Translations under genes and position numbers: made by a program
Source: UBA7803 sp041690675
GTDB lineage: Bacteria > Pseudomonadota > Gammaproteobacteria > Pseudomonadales > Azotimanducaceae
Length of the DNA stretch: 9,711 bases
Assembly (NCBI GenBank): GCA_041690675.1
Contig: JAWLGU010000121.1
Coordinates: forward strand, 1 to 9,711
Reading direction: 5' to 3'
Shown: one piece after another, positions 1 to 6,689 of the stretch
Position numbering within the stretch: the stretch's first letter is position 1
Layout of the letters: each line of letters opens with the position of its first letter
Notes under the pieces: model-generated
Told to the model about the DNA's origin: nothing
What the model saw: only the letters and a program-made list of their open reading frames with translations
Databases searched by the model: none

Positions 1-2282
1 TCGGATACCAGTTCCGCAGTGAAGTTCAGGCCCGGGACAAGGACTGGGCCATGGAGCGTACGCCGGCGGAGAACCCGCGCGGCGGGTTCTCCGGCATTCC
101 GAACCCGAGCCGCTTGCTTCTGCTCAATCCGGCGGTGCCTGGCGGGATCGCGGGGCTCGTCAATGATCCCGATTGCACTACCGTCGGGGCACATCTGAAC
201 GGCACCGCGTGCAACTTCCGCTTCACCGATTTCGACAACATCGCGGAGGAGGAGGAGCACTATCAGTTCCTACTGGAGAGCACCTACGCTCTGAGTGACG
301 AGTGGGACCTGCATGGCGAGTTGCTCTACGCCAGGGACGACGTACCGGAGTGGAAGACGTCTCCGTCATACCCGCCTCAGTCGTTGTTCAGTAATGACCG
401 CTGGGTCGGCGGTGCGCAGCCGCACTGGCAGGACTTCATCGCTCGCAATCCGGACATCGGAGCGCTGGCGCCCAACGGTGCCCTGGTGCTCGGTCGCACC
501 TTCGGGGTTTCCGGACCGGCCGAAGAAGGCTTTCGCGAATACGACACCTATCGCGCCTCGCTGGGCCTGACCGGCACCTTCGACAACGGCACCATGCTGG
601 ACGCCGGCATCACCTACGGGCGCTCCGACGGCGAACGCAACACCGACGACACCGCCATAGACAAGCTGGCGTTCGCCTACCGCGGGCTCGGGGGGCCGGA
701 CTGTGATCCCGCAACCGGCGTGCCCGGCAGCGGCAACGCCGGTACCGGCGACTGCTGGTTCTACAATCCCTTCACCAGCGCCTACACGGCCTCGCAGGCA
801 TACGGCGCCGAGGGAGTGCCGGGGCCGGGCAGCGAGAACGCGGCGCTCAACAACCCGGACTTCATGCAGGAGTGGGTGACCGATCCCATCGGCACCGAAG
901 TCACCAGCGAGCTGCTCGTCCTGGATCTGGTCTTCTCGGGCGAGAGCGGAGTGAGCGCCGGCGGCGGCAACGTGGGGTGGGCTGCGGGCGTGCAGTATCG
1001 CCGTGAGGACTACGAGGTCGATCCCAACGAGTTCACGGACCTCACTACCAAGGCCTGCCCGTTCGGCATTGAGCCGGGCGAGAGCATCAGCTTCGGTCCG
1101 GCGGTGAATCAGGACGGGCTCGTCGGCCTGCCCTTCACTTATACCTGCCCCGACCCAGGCGTTGGTGGCTACCACTTCCTGGCGGGCACACTTCCCTTCG
1201 ACGAGAATCAGGACATCTTCGCGGTGTTCGGCGAGCTCGCAATACCGCTGACCGACAACCTCAACATCCAGGCGGCGGTCCGGTACGAGGACTACGGCGG
1301 CCAGGTCGGCTCCACCGTGGACCCGAAGGTGGCTGCACGTTGGCAGGTGTCGGACACGGTGACGCTGCGCGGCTCCGTCGGCTCGTCCTTCCGCGGCCCG
1401 GGCCTCAACCAGCTCAACGGTCGCGGGACGACGCTGCAGTTCCTGGCCCCTGCCAACGCTTTCAAGGCGGTGGATACGGTCGGAAACCCGAACCTGGCGC
1501 CCGAGGAAGCCATCACCACCAACTTCGGCATCATCTGGGAGCCGACGTCCAACGTGTTCGCGACGCTGGACTACTGGAACTTCGACTTCACCGATCCCAT
1601 CGTCATCGAGCCCGCCGGCGACATCGTCGCCATTGCCGTTCAGGCTCTCGATCCCAATGTACCGCTGACGGCTACGCCCGAGCAGGTGGACGCGGCGCTG
1701 GCGAAGATCACGTTCACCAACCCGGCCAGCCCGAATCCGGCTCAGATCGAGCGGGTGGACGTGACCTTCCAGAACGGCCCGGACGTCGAGACTTCCGGCT
1801 TCGACTACGCAGTGAGATGGGACATTCCGTCCGACAACGGCATGTTCACGGTCGGGGTGGAGGGCACCTACATCCTGGAGTACAAGGTGGATTCCTGGAT
1901 CTGGGCCGACTCGTTCGACGCCGAAGGTAAGCTCAACCGCTTCACCTACGTTCGGCCGCTTCCCGAGCTCAAGAACACGGCCTACGTGAACTGGAGCCTG
2001 GGCGGCCACAACGTGCGGGCGGAGTGGTTCTACGTTGACGGCTACGAGGATGCCGACGCGCCGGCAGGCGCGGATTGGGATATCGACGCCCACAACACCT
2101 TCGATCTGCACTACAACTACATGTTCAACGACGACAAGACCCGGCTCTTCGTCTCCGTGTACAACCTCACGGACGAGGATCCGCCGTTTGCGCGACTCGA
2201 CCTGTCCTACGACCCGTACACGCACAACCCGTTCGGGCGGATGATCAAGGTGGGCGTGCAGCATTCGTTCGATGCCTTCTGA
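1..2282 (+). CDS. TonB-dependent outer-membrane receptor, C-terminal part (5' end outside window)
   Basis: Outer-membrane beta-barrel of a TonB-dependent receptor that imports a scarce substrate using TonB/ExbBD energy. The frame is open from base 3 (GYQFRSEVQARDKDWAM...), so the ATG at 51 is an internal Met; signal peptide, TonB box and plug lie upstream. The 759 residues visible are barrel: alternating amphipathic strands, many strand-ending aromatics, and a typical C-terminal segment with YNLTDEDPPF, then DPYTHNPFGRMIKVGVQHSF, closing on Phe as barrel proteins usually do. Cysteine pairs in probable extracellular loops (codons at 174 and 210; 702 and 753) could form disulfides. It is followed by a strong terminator, so it probably ends its own transcript. 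It is a paralogue of the next receptor: both contain GLGGPDC(D/N)PATG followed by NPF.SAY. The family is clear; the substrate is unknown. Confidence 0.93.
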   Translation, partial: GYQFRSEVQARDKDWAMERTPAENPRGGFSGIPNPSRLLLLNPAVPGGIAGLVNDPDCTTVGAHLNGTACNFRFTDFDNIAEEEEHYQFLLESTYALSDEWDLHGELLYARDDVPEWKTSPSYPPQSLFSNDRWVGGAQPHWQDFIARNPDIGALAPNGALVLGRTFGVSGPAEEGFREYDTYRASLGLTGTFDNGTMLDAGITYGRSDGERNTDDTAIDKLAFAYRGLGGPDCDPATGVPGSGNAGTGDCWFYNPFTSAYTASQAYGAEGVPGPGSENAALNNPDFMQEWVTDPIGTEVTSELLVLDLVFSGESGVSAGGGNVGWAAGVQYRREDYEVDPNEFTDLTTKACPFGIEPGESISFGPAVNQDGLVGLPFTYTCPDPGVGGYHFLAGTLPFDENQDIFAVFGELAIPLTDNLNIQAAVRYEDYGGQVGSTVDPKVAARWQVSDTVTLRGSVGSSFRGPGLNQLNGRGTTLQFLAPANAFKAVDTVGNPNLAPEEAITTNFGIIWEPTSNVFATLDYWNFDFTDPIVIEPAGDIVAIAVQALDPNVPLTATPEQVDAALAKITFTNPASPNPAQIERVDVTFQNGPDVETSGFDYAVRWDIPSDNGMFTVGVEGTYILEYKVDSWIWADSFDAEGKLNRFTYVRPLPELKNTAYVNWSLGGHNVRAEWFYVDGYEDADAPAGADWDIDAHNTFDLHYNYMFNDDKTRLFVSVYNLTDEDPPFARLDLSYDPYTHNPFGRMIKVGVQHSFDAF

Positions 2283-2304
2283 TTTCGCGTCTGTGCGGTA
2301 GCGA

Positions 2305-2334
2305 GAAGGGCCCTGCGGGGCCCTTCGTTTTTTT
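2305..2334 (+). terminator. Intrinsic terminator after first receptor
   Basis: A perfect 9-bp stem, GAAGGGCCC (2305-2313) with GGGCCCTTC (2318-2326), closes a TGCG tetraloop. After one G comes a run of seven T (2328-2334). It starts 22 nt after the receptor stop codon. This is a textbook Rho-independent terminator and separates the two receptor genes transcriptionally. Confidence 0.92.
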
Positions 2335-2358
2335 CGATGCTGAAACATGTATTTCCAG

Positions 2359-2374
2359 GCGATTGACGAATCGC
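2359..2374. repeat. 16-bp inverted repeat, possible operator or leader hairpin
   Basis: GCGATT (2359-2364) and AATCGC (2369-2374) are perfect inverted repeats around GACG. They lie in the only moderately AT-rich stretch between the terminator and the second receptor's start, and overlap a TTGACG hexamer (2363-2368) that resembles a -35 element. No matching -10 is visible at the usual spacing. An operator role is inference; short palindromes also arise by chance. Confidence 0.3.
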
Positions 2375-2380
2375 GATGAC

Positions 2381-2416
2381 GGCTCCCGCGAGCCGGCGCA
2401 GGCTTCGCCGCTGCGC
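2381..2416 (+). other. Two adjacent short stem-loops in the second receptor's leader
   Basis: GGCTC (2381-2385) pairs with GAGCC (2390-2394) around a 4-nt loop. One base later GCGCAG (2396-2401) pairs with CTGCGC (2411-2416) around a 9-nt loop; an alternative pairing, CGGCG (2394-2398, sharing one C) with CGCCG (2406-2410), also exists. They sit 20-60 nt upstream of the start codon in the probable 5' untranslated region. No known riboswitch class is recognised, and high GC content makes chance hairpins likely. Confidence 0.3.
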
Positions 2417-2427
2417 GTGTCAGTCGT

Positions 2428-2433
2428 GGGGGA
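2428..2433 (+). promoter_or_regulatory. Ribosome binding site of second receptor
   Basis: GGGGGA ends 4 nt before ATG 2438. It is purine-rich but only a partial match to AGGAGG. Together with the signal peptide that begins at 2438, it decides the start in a frame that stays open far upstream into the previous gene. Confidence 0.55.
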
Positions 2434-2437
2434 AGTC

Positions 2438-5400
2438 ATGTTTCGAAGCAGCACGCTGATCTGCACGATTCTCGCGAACGGGATTGCTGCAAGCTCCTTG
2501 TCGGCTCCAGCGCTGGCCGAGGAGGCGCCCATCGAGGAGGTGGTGGTCACCGGCTCCTACATTCGCCGCACCGCGGCGGATTCGCCGTCACCCCTGTCGG
2601 TGATCGATCGGGCCCAGATCGAGAACATCGGCGCTGTCGAGGTGGCGGATATCGTCAACCGAATGACCTTCAACGCCGGCTCCACCAACGTCACCAACGC
2701 CTTCAGCGGTGACGACAACTCCACCGGCGAAACCAACATCAACCTGCGCAACCTGGGGCTGGGCTCCACCCTGGTGCTGTTGAACGGCCGCCGCAGCGTG
2801 CCGGCCAACAACGATTCCGGCGGCAACGCCTACGTCAGCACCTCCATCCTCATGCCCACCATCGCCATCGAGCGGGTGGAGGTCGTGAAGGACGGCGCCT
2901 CGGCCCTTTACGGCTCCGACGCCGTGGCCGGGGTGGTGAACTTCATCACCCGGGACGATTTCGAGGGTGCCGAGTTCCAGGTCCAGGTCGCCAGCGACCA
3001 GGAGACCTGGGACCAGGACGACGTCATCCTGGCCGGCATCTGGGGCGCGCGCAGCGATCGCGGCAGCATCACGGTCTCGGCGGAGTATCTGGACCGTGCG
3101 GGGCTGCAGATCGACCAGCGCTACGGCGACTACGGCCGGTCGGGTGTCTCGACGCTGGGGAATCCCGGGACCTTCGTGCCGCAGGATCCGGCGGTGCTGG
3201 GCGGGTATCTCGTGGGCGGCGGCGCCGCCACCGGCATCGGGGGTACCACCCCCGCCACCTTCGTCCCGGTCGCGGGTGACATCGACTGCGAGCTGGCGGC
3301 TTCCCTGCACCGGCAGAGCTTCCGGGCCCCTTCCTTCGGCACACCGTTCGCTGGCACCCTGGAGAGCCTGGGCGCCTGCATCTACGACTTCTCGCCCATG
3401 TTCAACATCGTCGGCGAGGAGGACAGGTTCCTGACCCTGGTGAGCGCCCGCTACGACCTCACCGAGGATGTGGAGACCTACGCCGAGTTCGGCTTCTCCG
3501 ACCAGGAGTTCCGCCGCGGCAACTCCCTGTTCCCGCTGGTGCGGTTTCCCACCATCCCGGCGGACAACCCGGGGCTCGTCAACGATTTCGCCCGCCGCAG
3601 CGAGGCGCTGACGGGCATTCCCAATGCCCTCCCGGCGGTGCCCACCACCTTCTTCGGCCGGGTGCTGGGATTCACGCCGGACGAGGGGCCGGACTCGCGG
3701 GTGCGGCCGGTGGACACCGACACCCGCGAGTACATCGAGCAGCATCGCGCGGTGATCGGCTTCCGCGGCGACCTGCCCTTCGGCAACAACTGGACCTTCG
3801 ACACCTCGTTCACCTACAGCGAGCACGACGAGCAGGCCCGCAACACCGACACCAAGCAGCAGAGCCTGCAGCTCGCCCTGAATGGGCTCGGCGGACCCGA
3901 CTGCAATCCGGCCACGGGTACGCCGGGGGAGGGCGGCTGCGAATACTGGAACCCCTTCTTCAGCGCCTATTTCACCCCGGACGGCTCACCGCAGACCGAT
4001 CCCACGTTGGCGAACTCGCCGGAGCTCTTGAACTGGATGGTGGGCGAGATCCTCACCAACGTGGAGGAGAAGGCTCTCGGTGTGGATGCGGTGTTCACCG
4101 GCGATCTCATCGAGATGCCGGCGGGCATGCTGAGCATGGCCTTCGGCGCCCAGTTCCGCCGCAACGAGGTTCGCGTCAATGCCGACGGCGACTCCAACGC
4201 CAACAATTTCTCGTTCATCTTCGGCGCCGCCGACTGGGAGGGCAAAGAGGACGTGCTGGCGGGCTTCGTGGAGTTCGCCGTGCCGGTGACCGAACAGCTC
4301 GAGGTGCAGCTCGCCGGCCGGGTGGAGGACTTCGAGGAGAACGACGAGACCACCTTCGATCCCAAGATCACCGCCATGTTCCGGGCCACGGATGCCCTCA
4401 CCCTGCGGGCCTCGGCGGGCACCTCGTTCCGGGTCGGCTCCTTGCTGCAGCGGTTCGGCCAGTCCACCCAGCTCATCAACATCGCCGACCCCTTCAGCGG
4501 CGCCGGCCTCGCGTTCCGGCCGCAGATCGGCTTCGGTAATCCCGACGTCTCGCCGGAGGAAGCCACGGCCTGGAACGTGGGCCTTTCCTGGGCGCCGGCG
4601 GAGGGCCCCTTGGAAGGCTTCAGCCTCGACCTGGACTACTACGACTACAACTACGACGACCTCATCACCCTGGAGGGGCCGTCGGATCTGGTGGCACGGG
4701 ACACGGCGCTGCGCTGTCCTCAGGGGCTCAACAACAACCCGGCGGATGCCACTCCCGACTGCGGCCTGCAACCGGACGGCACCATCGTCTCCATCGGCGA
4801 AGGCATACCGGATCAGGTGATTCGCGATCCGAGCAACCTGCAGCTGCTGCGGGTCGAGCCGACCTATTCGAACGCCCAGGAGCTCGACGTCTCCGGGCTG
4901 GACTTCACCATCGGCTACAACTGGGAGGCGGGCAATCTGGGACTCCTGAACACCACGCTGACGGGGAGCTGGGCCCGGGAATGGGATCTCACCCGGGCCG
5001 ACGGCGTGGTGATCGACGGGGTAGGCAGCCGCAACTTCGGCACCACCATCGGCCGATCGTTGCCGGAATGGAAGGTGAATCTGGCCGTGAACTGGCTCAA
5101 GGACCGCCACTCCGCCTTCGTGCTGGTGCGCTACATCGACTCGTACGACGACAATCAGCCCATCGATGATCCCGGCGCCGACGGAGCGAACGTCTGCCTG
5201 GGCTCCTGCCTGCGGGCGTTCTCCGCCGGTCTGGGAAGCAAGATCGCCGCCACCGAGGATGAGATCGACCGGAAGATCAGCAGCTTCACCACCGTGGACG
5301 TGCAGTACAGCTTCGAGCTGCCGGCCGTGGGCATCCAGGCCGAAGGCAGCCGCATCGCCATCGGCGGCAACAACGTGTTCAACCGCACGCCGCCCCGGGT

Positions 5401-5482
5401 GAACGTGGACGGTCTGTTCGACCCCTTCACCCACGACCCGAGGGGCGCCATGTGGTACCTGCGCTACACCATGAACCTGTGA
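2438..5482 (+). CDS. TonB-dependent outer-membrane receptor, complete (1014 aa)
   Basis: Complete TonB-dependent receptor for energised uptake across the outer membrane. From ATG 2438 there is a Sec signal peptide (residues 1-27, cleavage after APALA), then the TonB-box-like IEEVVVTGS (32-40). The plug is about 45-171, with NLRNLGLGSTLVLLNGRR (102-119) and ERVEVVKDGASALYGSDAVAG (145-165, a 21-residue hallmark stretch) followed by VVNFIT. The rest is a long barrel ending in DPFTHDPRGAMWYLRYTMNL. The open frame extends upstream into the previous receptor, but 2438 is chosen because it gives the signal peptide and has a purine-rich site before it. At 1014 residues it is at the large end for the family, with long loops, including a cysteine-bracketed loop (codons 3902 and 3938) shared with the upstream paralogue. 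It faces the redox operon convergently. The ligand cannot be assigned; functional linkage to the operon is inference from proximity. Confidence 0.96.
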   Translation: MFRSSTLICTILANGIAASSLSAPALAEEAPIEEVVVTGSYIRRTAADSPSPLSVIDRAQIENIGAVEVADIVNRMTFNAGSTNVTNAFSGDDNSTGETNINLRNLGLGSTLVLLNGRRSVPANNDSGGNAYVSTSILMPTIAIERVEVVKDGASALYGSDAVAGVVNFITRDDFEGAEFQVQVASDQETWDQDDVILAGIWGARSDRGSITVSAEYLDRAGLQIDQRYGDYGRSGVSTLGNPGTFVPQDPAVLGGYLVGGGAATGIGGTTPATFVPVAGDIDCELAASLHRQSFRAPSFGTPFAGTLESLGACIYDFSPMFNIVGEEDRFLTLVSARYDLTEDVETYAEFGFSDQEFRRGNSLFPLVRFPTIPADNPGLVNDFARRSEALTGIPNALPAVPTTFFGRVLGFTPDEGPDSRVRPVDTDTREYIEQHRAVIGFRGDLPFGNNWTFDTSFTYSEHDEQARNTDTKQQSLQLALNGLGGPDCNPATGTPGEGGCEYWNPFFSAYFTPDGSPQTDPTLANSPELLNWMVGEILTNVEEKALGVDAVFTGDLIEMPAGMLSMAFGAQFRRNEVRVNADGDSNANNFSFIFGAADWEGKEDVLAGFVEFAVPVTEQLEVQLAGRVEDFEENDETTFDPKITAMFRATDALTLRASAGTSFRVGSLLQRFGQSTQLINIADPFSGAGLAFRPQIGFGNPDVSPEEATAWNVGLSWAPAEGPLEGFSLDLDYYDYNYDDLITLEGPSDLVARDTALRCPQGLNNNPADATPDCGLQPDGTIVSIGEGIPDQVIRDPSNLQLLRVEPTYSNAQELDVSGLDFTIGYNWEAGNLGLLNTTLTGSWAREWDLTRADGVVIDGVGSRNFGTTIGRSLPEWKVNLAVNWLKDRHSAFVLVRYIDSYDDNQPIDDPGADGANVCLGSCLRAFSAGLGSKIAATEDEIDRKISSFTTVDVQYSFELPAVGIQAEGSRIAIGGNNVFNRTPPRVNVDGLFDPFTHDPRGAMWYLRYTMNL

Positions 5483-5506
5483 TGGAGGATTGGGCCTGAT
5501 CGGATC

Positions 5507-5528
5507 ACGGGCGCCTTCGGGCGCCCGT
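5507..5528. terminator. Hairpin between convergent genes, possible bidirectional terminator
   Basis: ACGGGCGCC (5507-5515) pairs perfectly with GGCGCCCGT (5520-5528) around TTCG. On the + strand RNA the loop is C(UUCG)G, an exceptionally stable tetraloop; on the - strand it is C(CGAA)G. It fills most of the 52-nt gap between the receptor stop (5480-5482) and the operon's last stop (5535-5537). Only a weak T tract (TTCT) follows on the + strand and none on the - strand, so termination is plausible but not canonical. Confidence 0.6.
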
Positions 5529-5534
5529 TCTGCG

Positions 5535-6029
5535 CTACCGCCCCGGGCGCGCCAGCACCACCTCCACCTCAACCAGCATTCCCGGCGCTGCCAGGCCCGC
5601 GACCTGGAACGCGGAGCGCGCGGGCAGGTTGGGCTGATCTTCGCTGCCGAAGAACTTGCGGTAGGCGTTCATGAATCCGTCGAAGTCCATGGCGTCCTCC
5701 CCCGGCGGTGCCACCAGGAACACCTGCATCTTCACCACGTCGCCGAAGCCGAGCCCTTTGGCCTCCAGGGACTCCTGGAGCCGGGCGAACACGGACATGG
5801 CCTGAGCCTCGGTGTCCCCCCAGAACTCCGCGCTGAAGCGTTCCGCGTCCGGGTTGGCGGGCCGTGGCGTCATGCCGCTGTGGTAGACCAGGGTGGTGCC
5901 CGCCGGCACTTCCACCGCCTGGGCGATGGGAAAGTCGCTGCCGGGCAGCGGGTATCGGGTCACGTCTGCGGCGGCGCTGCCGCCGAAGGCCACGGCCAGC
6001 GCGGCTGCTGCTGCTGCGGTCTTTCTCAT
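5535..6029 (-). CDS. RidA-family (YjgF/UK114) imine/enamine deaminase with signal peptide, probable internal start (164 aa)
   Basis: RidA proteins hydrolyse reactive 2-imino/enamine compounds to ketones or keto acids plus ammonia. Seen here: the RidA core, with GDTEAQAMSVFARLQESLEA, GFGDVVKMQVFLV, and the C-terminal signature NLPARSAFQV..L....LVEVEVVLA. R138 occupies the place of the conserved substrate-binding Arg (R105 in E. coli RidA), and Glu residues follow in VEVEV. Most RidA proteins are cytosolic, about 130 residues and trimeric. This one has an N-terminal MRKT then an Ala-rich hydrophobic stretch to about residue 21 (GGSAAA-D), a likely Sec signal, making it periplasmic. ATG 6029 follows AAGGAG by 8 nt, a strong start, so a free RidA is expected even though the frame is open from the cytochrome upstream. 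It is last in the operon, and its family chemistry fits the imine product of the flavoprotein two genes' worth upstream. Confidence 0.85.
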   Translation of the reverse strand: MRKTAAAAAALAVAFGGSAAADVTRYPLPGSDFPIAQAVEVPAGTTLVYHSGMTPRPANPDAERFSAEFWGDTEAQAMSVFARLQESLEAKGLGFGDVVKMQVFLVAPPGEDAMDFDGFMNAYRKFFGSEDQPNLPARSAFQVAGLAAPGMLVEVEVVLARPGR

Positions 6030-6689
6030 CTCGGGTTCTCCTTGGTCGGTCTCGGTCAGGGTGTTGACGTACGCCACCACGTCGTGAATGGCCTGCTCGT
6101 CGGGCAGCGCCAGCACGGACGCCCGCATGGCGGCGCCCTGGTCGTCGCCGGGGACGGTGCCCCGGGCGCCGGAGCGGAAGCGGCGAAGCTGGGTCACCAG
6201 ATACCAGTCGTTCTGCCCGGCCAGCGGCGGCGCCAGCATGGCCTCGCTGCCCTCGCCCCGGGGGCCATGGCAGGCGCTGCAGCTCTGGAACAGGCTGCGG
6301 CCGCGCTCCGGGTCGCCGGTGACGGTGACGGGAGGCCGACGCTCCGGCACCGAGGCGGCGTAACGCACCGCCTCTTCGAGCTGCGCGTCGGTGAGCACCG
6401 CCGCCTGGGGGCGCATCTCCATGCCGCTGACATCGTCCGGGTGACTGCCGCGCCAGCCGCGGCGGAACGCCTCGAGCTGCCGCCGCAGATACCACGCCGG
6501 CAAACCGGCCAGCCTCGGCGCCTCCACCGCCCGGTTGCCCACGAGCTCCACTCCGTGGCAGACGGCACAGGGTCTCAGGGTCTCGGGGGCCGGCACGATG
6601 CTCCGGGTCGATGAGAGGCCATCCCCCGAGCCGGCCGCCGCGGCGGCGGTGACGAGAAGGGTGCCGATCAGGGTTGCGGCTCGCATCAT
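5535..6689 (-). CDS. Diheme cytochrome c joined in frame to RidA-type deaminase (384 aa)
   Basis: One uninterrupted frame encodes two units. Residues 1-220: a Sec signal (about 1-20) and two cytochrome c domains with heme motifs CAVCH (41-45) and CSACH (137-141). Each domain has a W-Y-L..QL..F..G.R helix as in cytochrome c4-type proteins and candidate Met ligands (M90 or M92; M188). The second domain ends at DVVAYVNTL, where such cytochromes normally stop. Residues 221-384: a second signal-like segment and a RidA domain. No stop codon lies between them. The start is the first of two tandem ATGs (6689), overlapping the flavoprotein's stop as ATGA, which suggests translational coupling. Likely role: periplasmic electron acceptor for the flavoprotein plus imine hydrolysis. 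A lost stop codon or a sequencing error could explain the join; the +1 frame has TGA just after VNT. Confidence 0.75.
   Translation of the reverse strand: MMRAATLIGTLLVTAAAAAGSGDGLSSTRSIVPAPETLRPCAVCHGVELVGNRAVEAPRLAGLPAWYLRRQLEAFRRGWRGSHPDDVSGMEMRPQAAVLTDAQLEEAVRYAASVPERRPPVTVTGDPERGRSLFQSCSACHGPRGEGSEAMLAPPLAGQNDWYLVTQLRRFRSGARGTVPGDDQGAAMRASVLALPDEQAIHDVVAYVNTLTETDQGEPEMRKTAAAAAALAVAFGGSAAADVTRYPLPGSDFPIAQAVEVPAGTTLVYHSGMTPRPANPDAERFSAEFWGDTEAQAMSVFARLQESLEAKGLGFGDVVKMQVFLVAPPGEDAMDFDGFMNAYRKFFGSEDQPNLPARSAFQVAGLAAPGMLVEVEVVLARPGR
6038..6043 (-). promoter_or_regulatory. Strong internal Shine-Dalgarno for RidA
   Basis: On the - strand AAGGAG is followed by an 8-nt spacer and ATG (6029-6027). 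It is the best ribosome-binding site in the window and lies inside the cytochrome-RidA open frame. It argues that RidA starts independently even though no stop codon separates it from the cytochrome. Confidence 0.8.

Noticed and set aside
366..2348. Long open frame of 660 codons on the - strand opposite the first receptor
   Set aside because: Rich in Arg, Val, Gly and His with no recognisable domain, and exactly antisense to a clear beta-barrel gene. High GC content makes such shadow frames common.
2342..2355. GAAA-N6-TTTC as a possible Fur-like or other repressor box
   Set aside because: Only four paired bases per arm and mismatches in the centre; it does not resemble the Fur consensus.
2363..2368. 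TTGACG as a sigma-70 -35 box
   Set aside because: At 16-18 nt downstream the sequence is GC-rich with no TATAAT-like hexamer, so no promoter is called.
2075..2437. Upstream extension of the second receptor into the first one
   Set aside because: The frame is open but the extra residues look like out-of-frame translation, cross a strong terminator, and would bury the signal peptide. ATG 2438 is the sensible start.
3986..5572. Open frame of 528 codons on the - strand opposite the second receptor
   Set aside because: Composition is repetitive (Val, Gly, Arg, Glu) with no motif; the + strand frame has a complete receptor.
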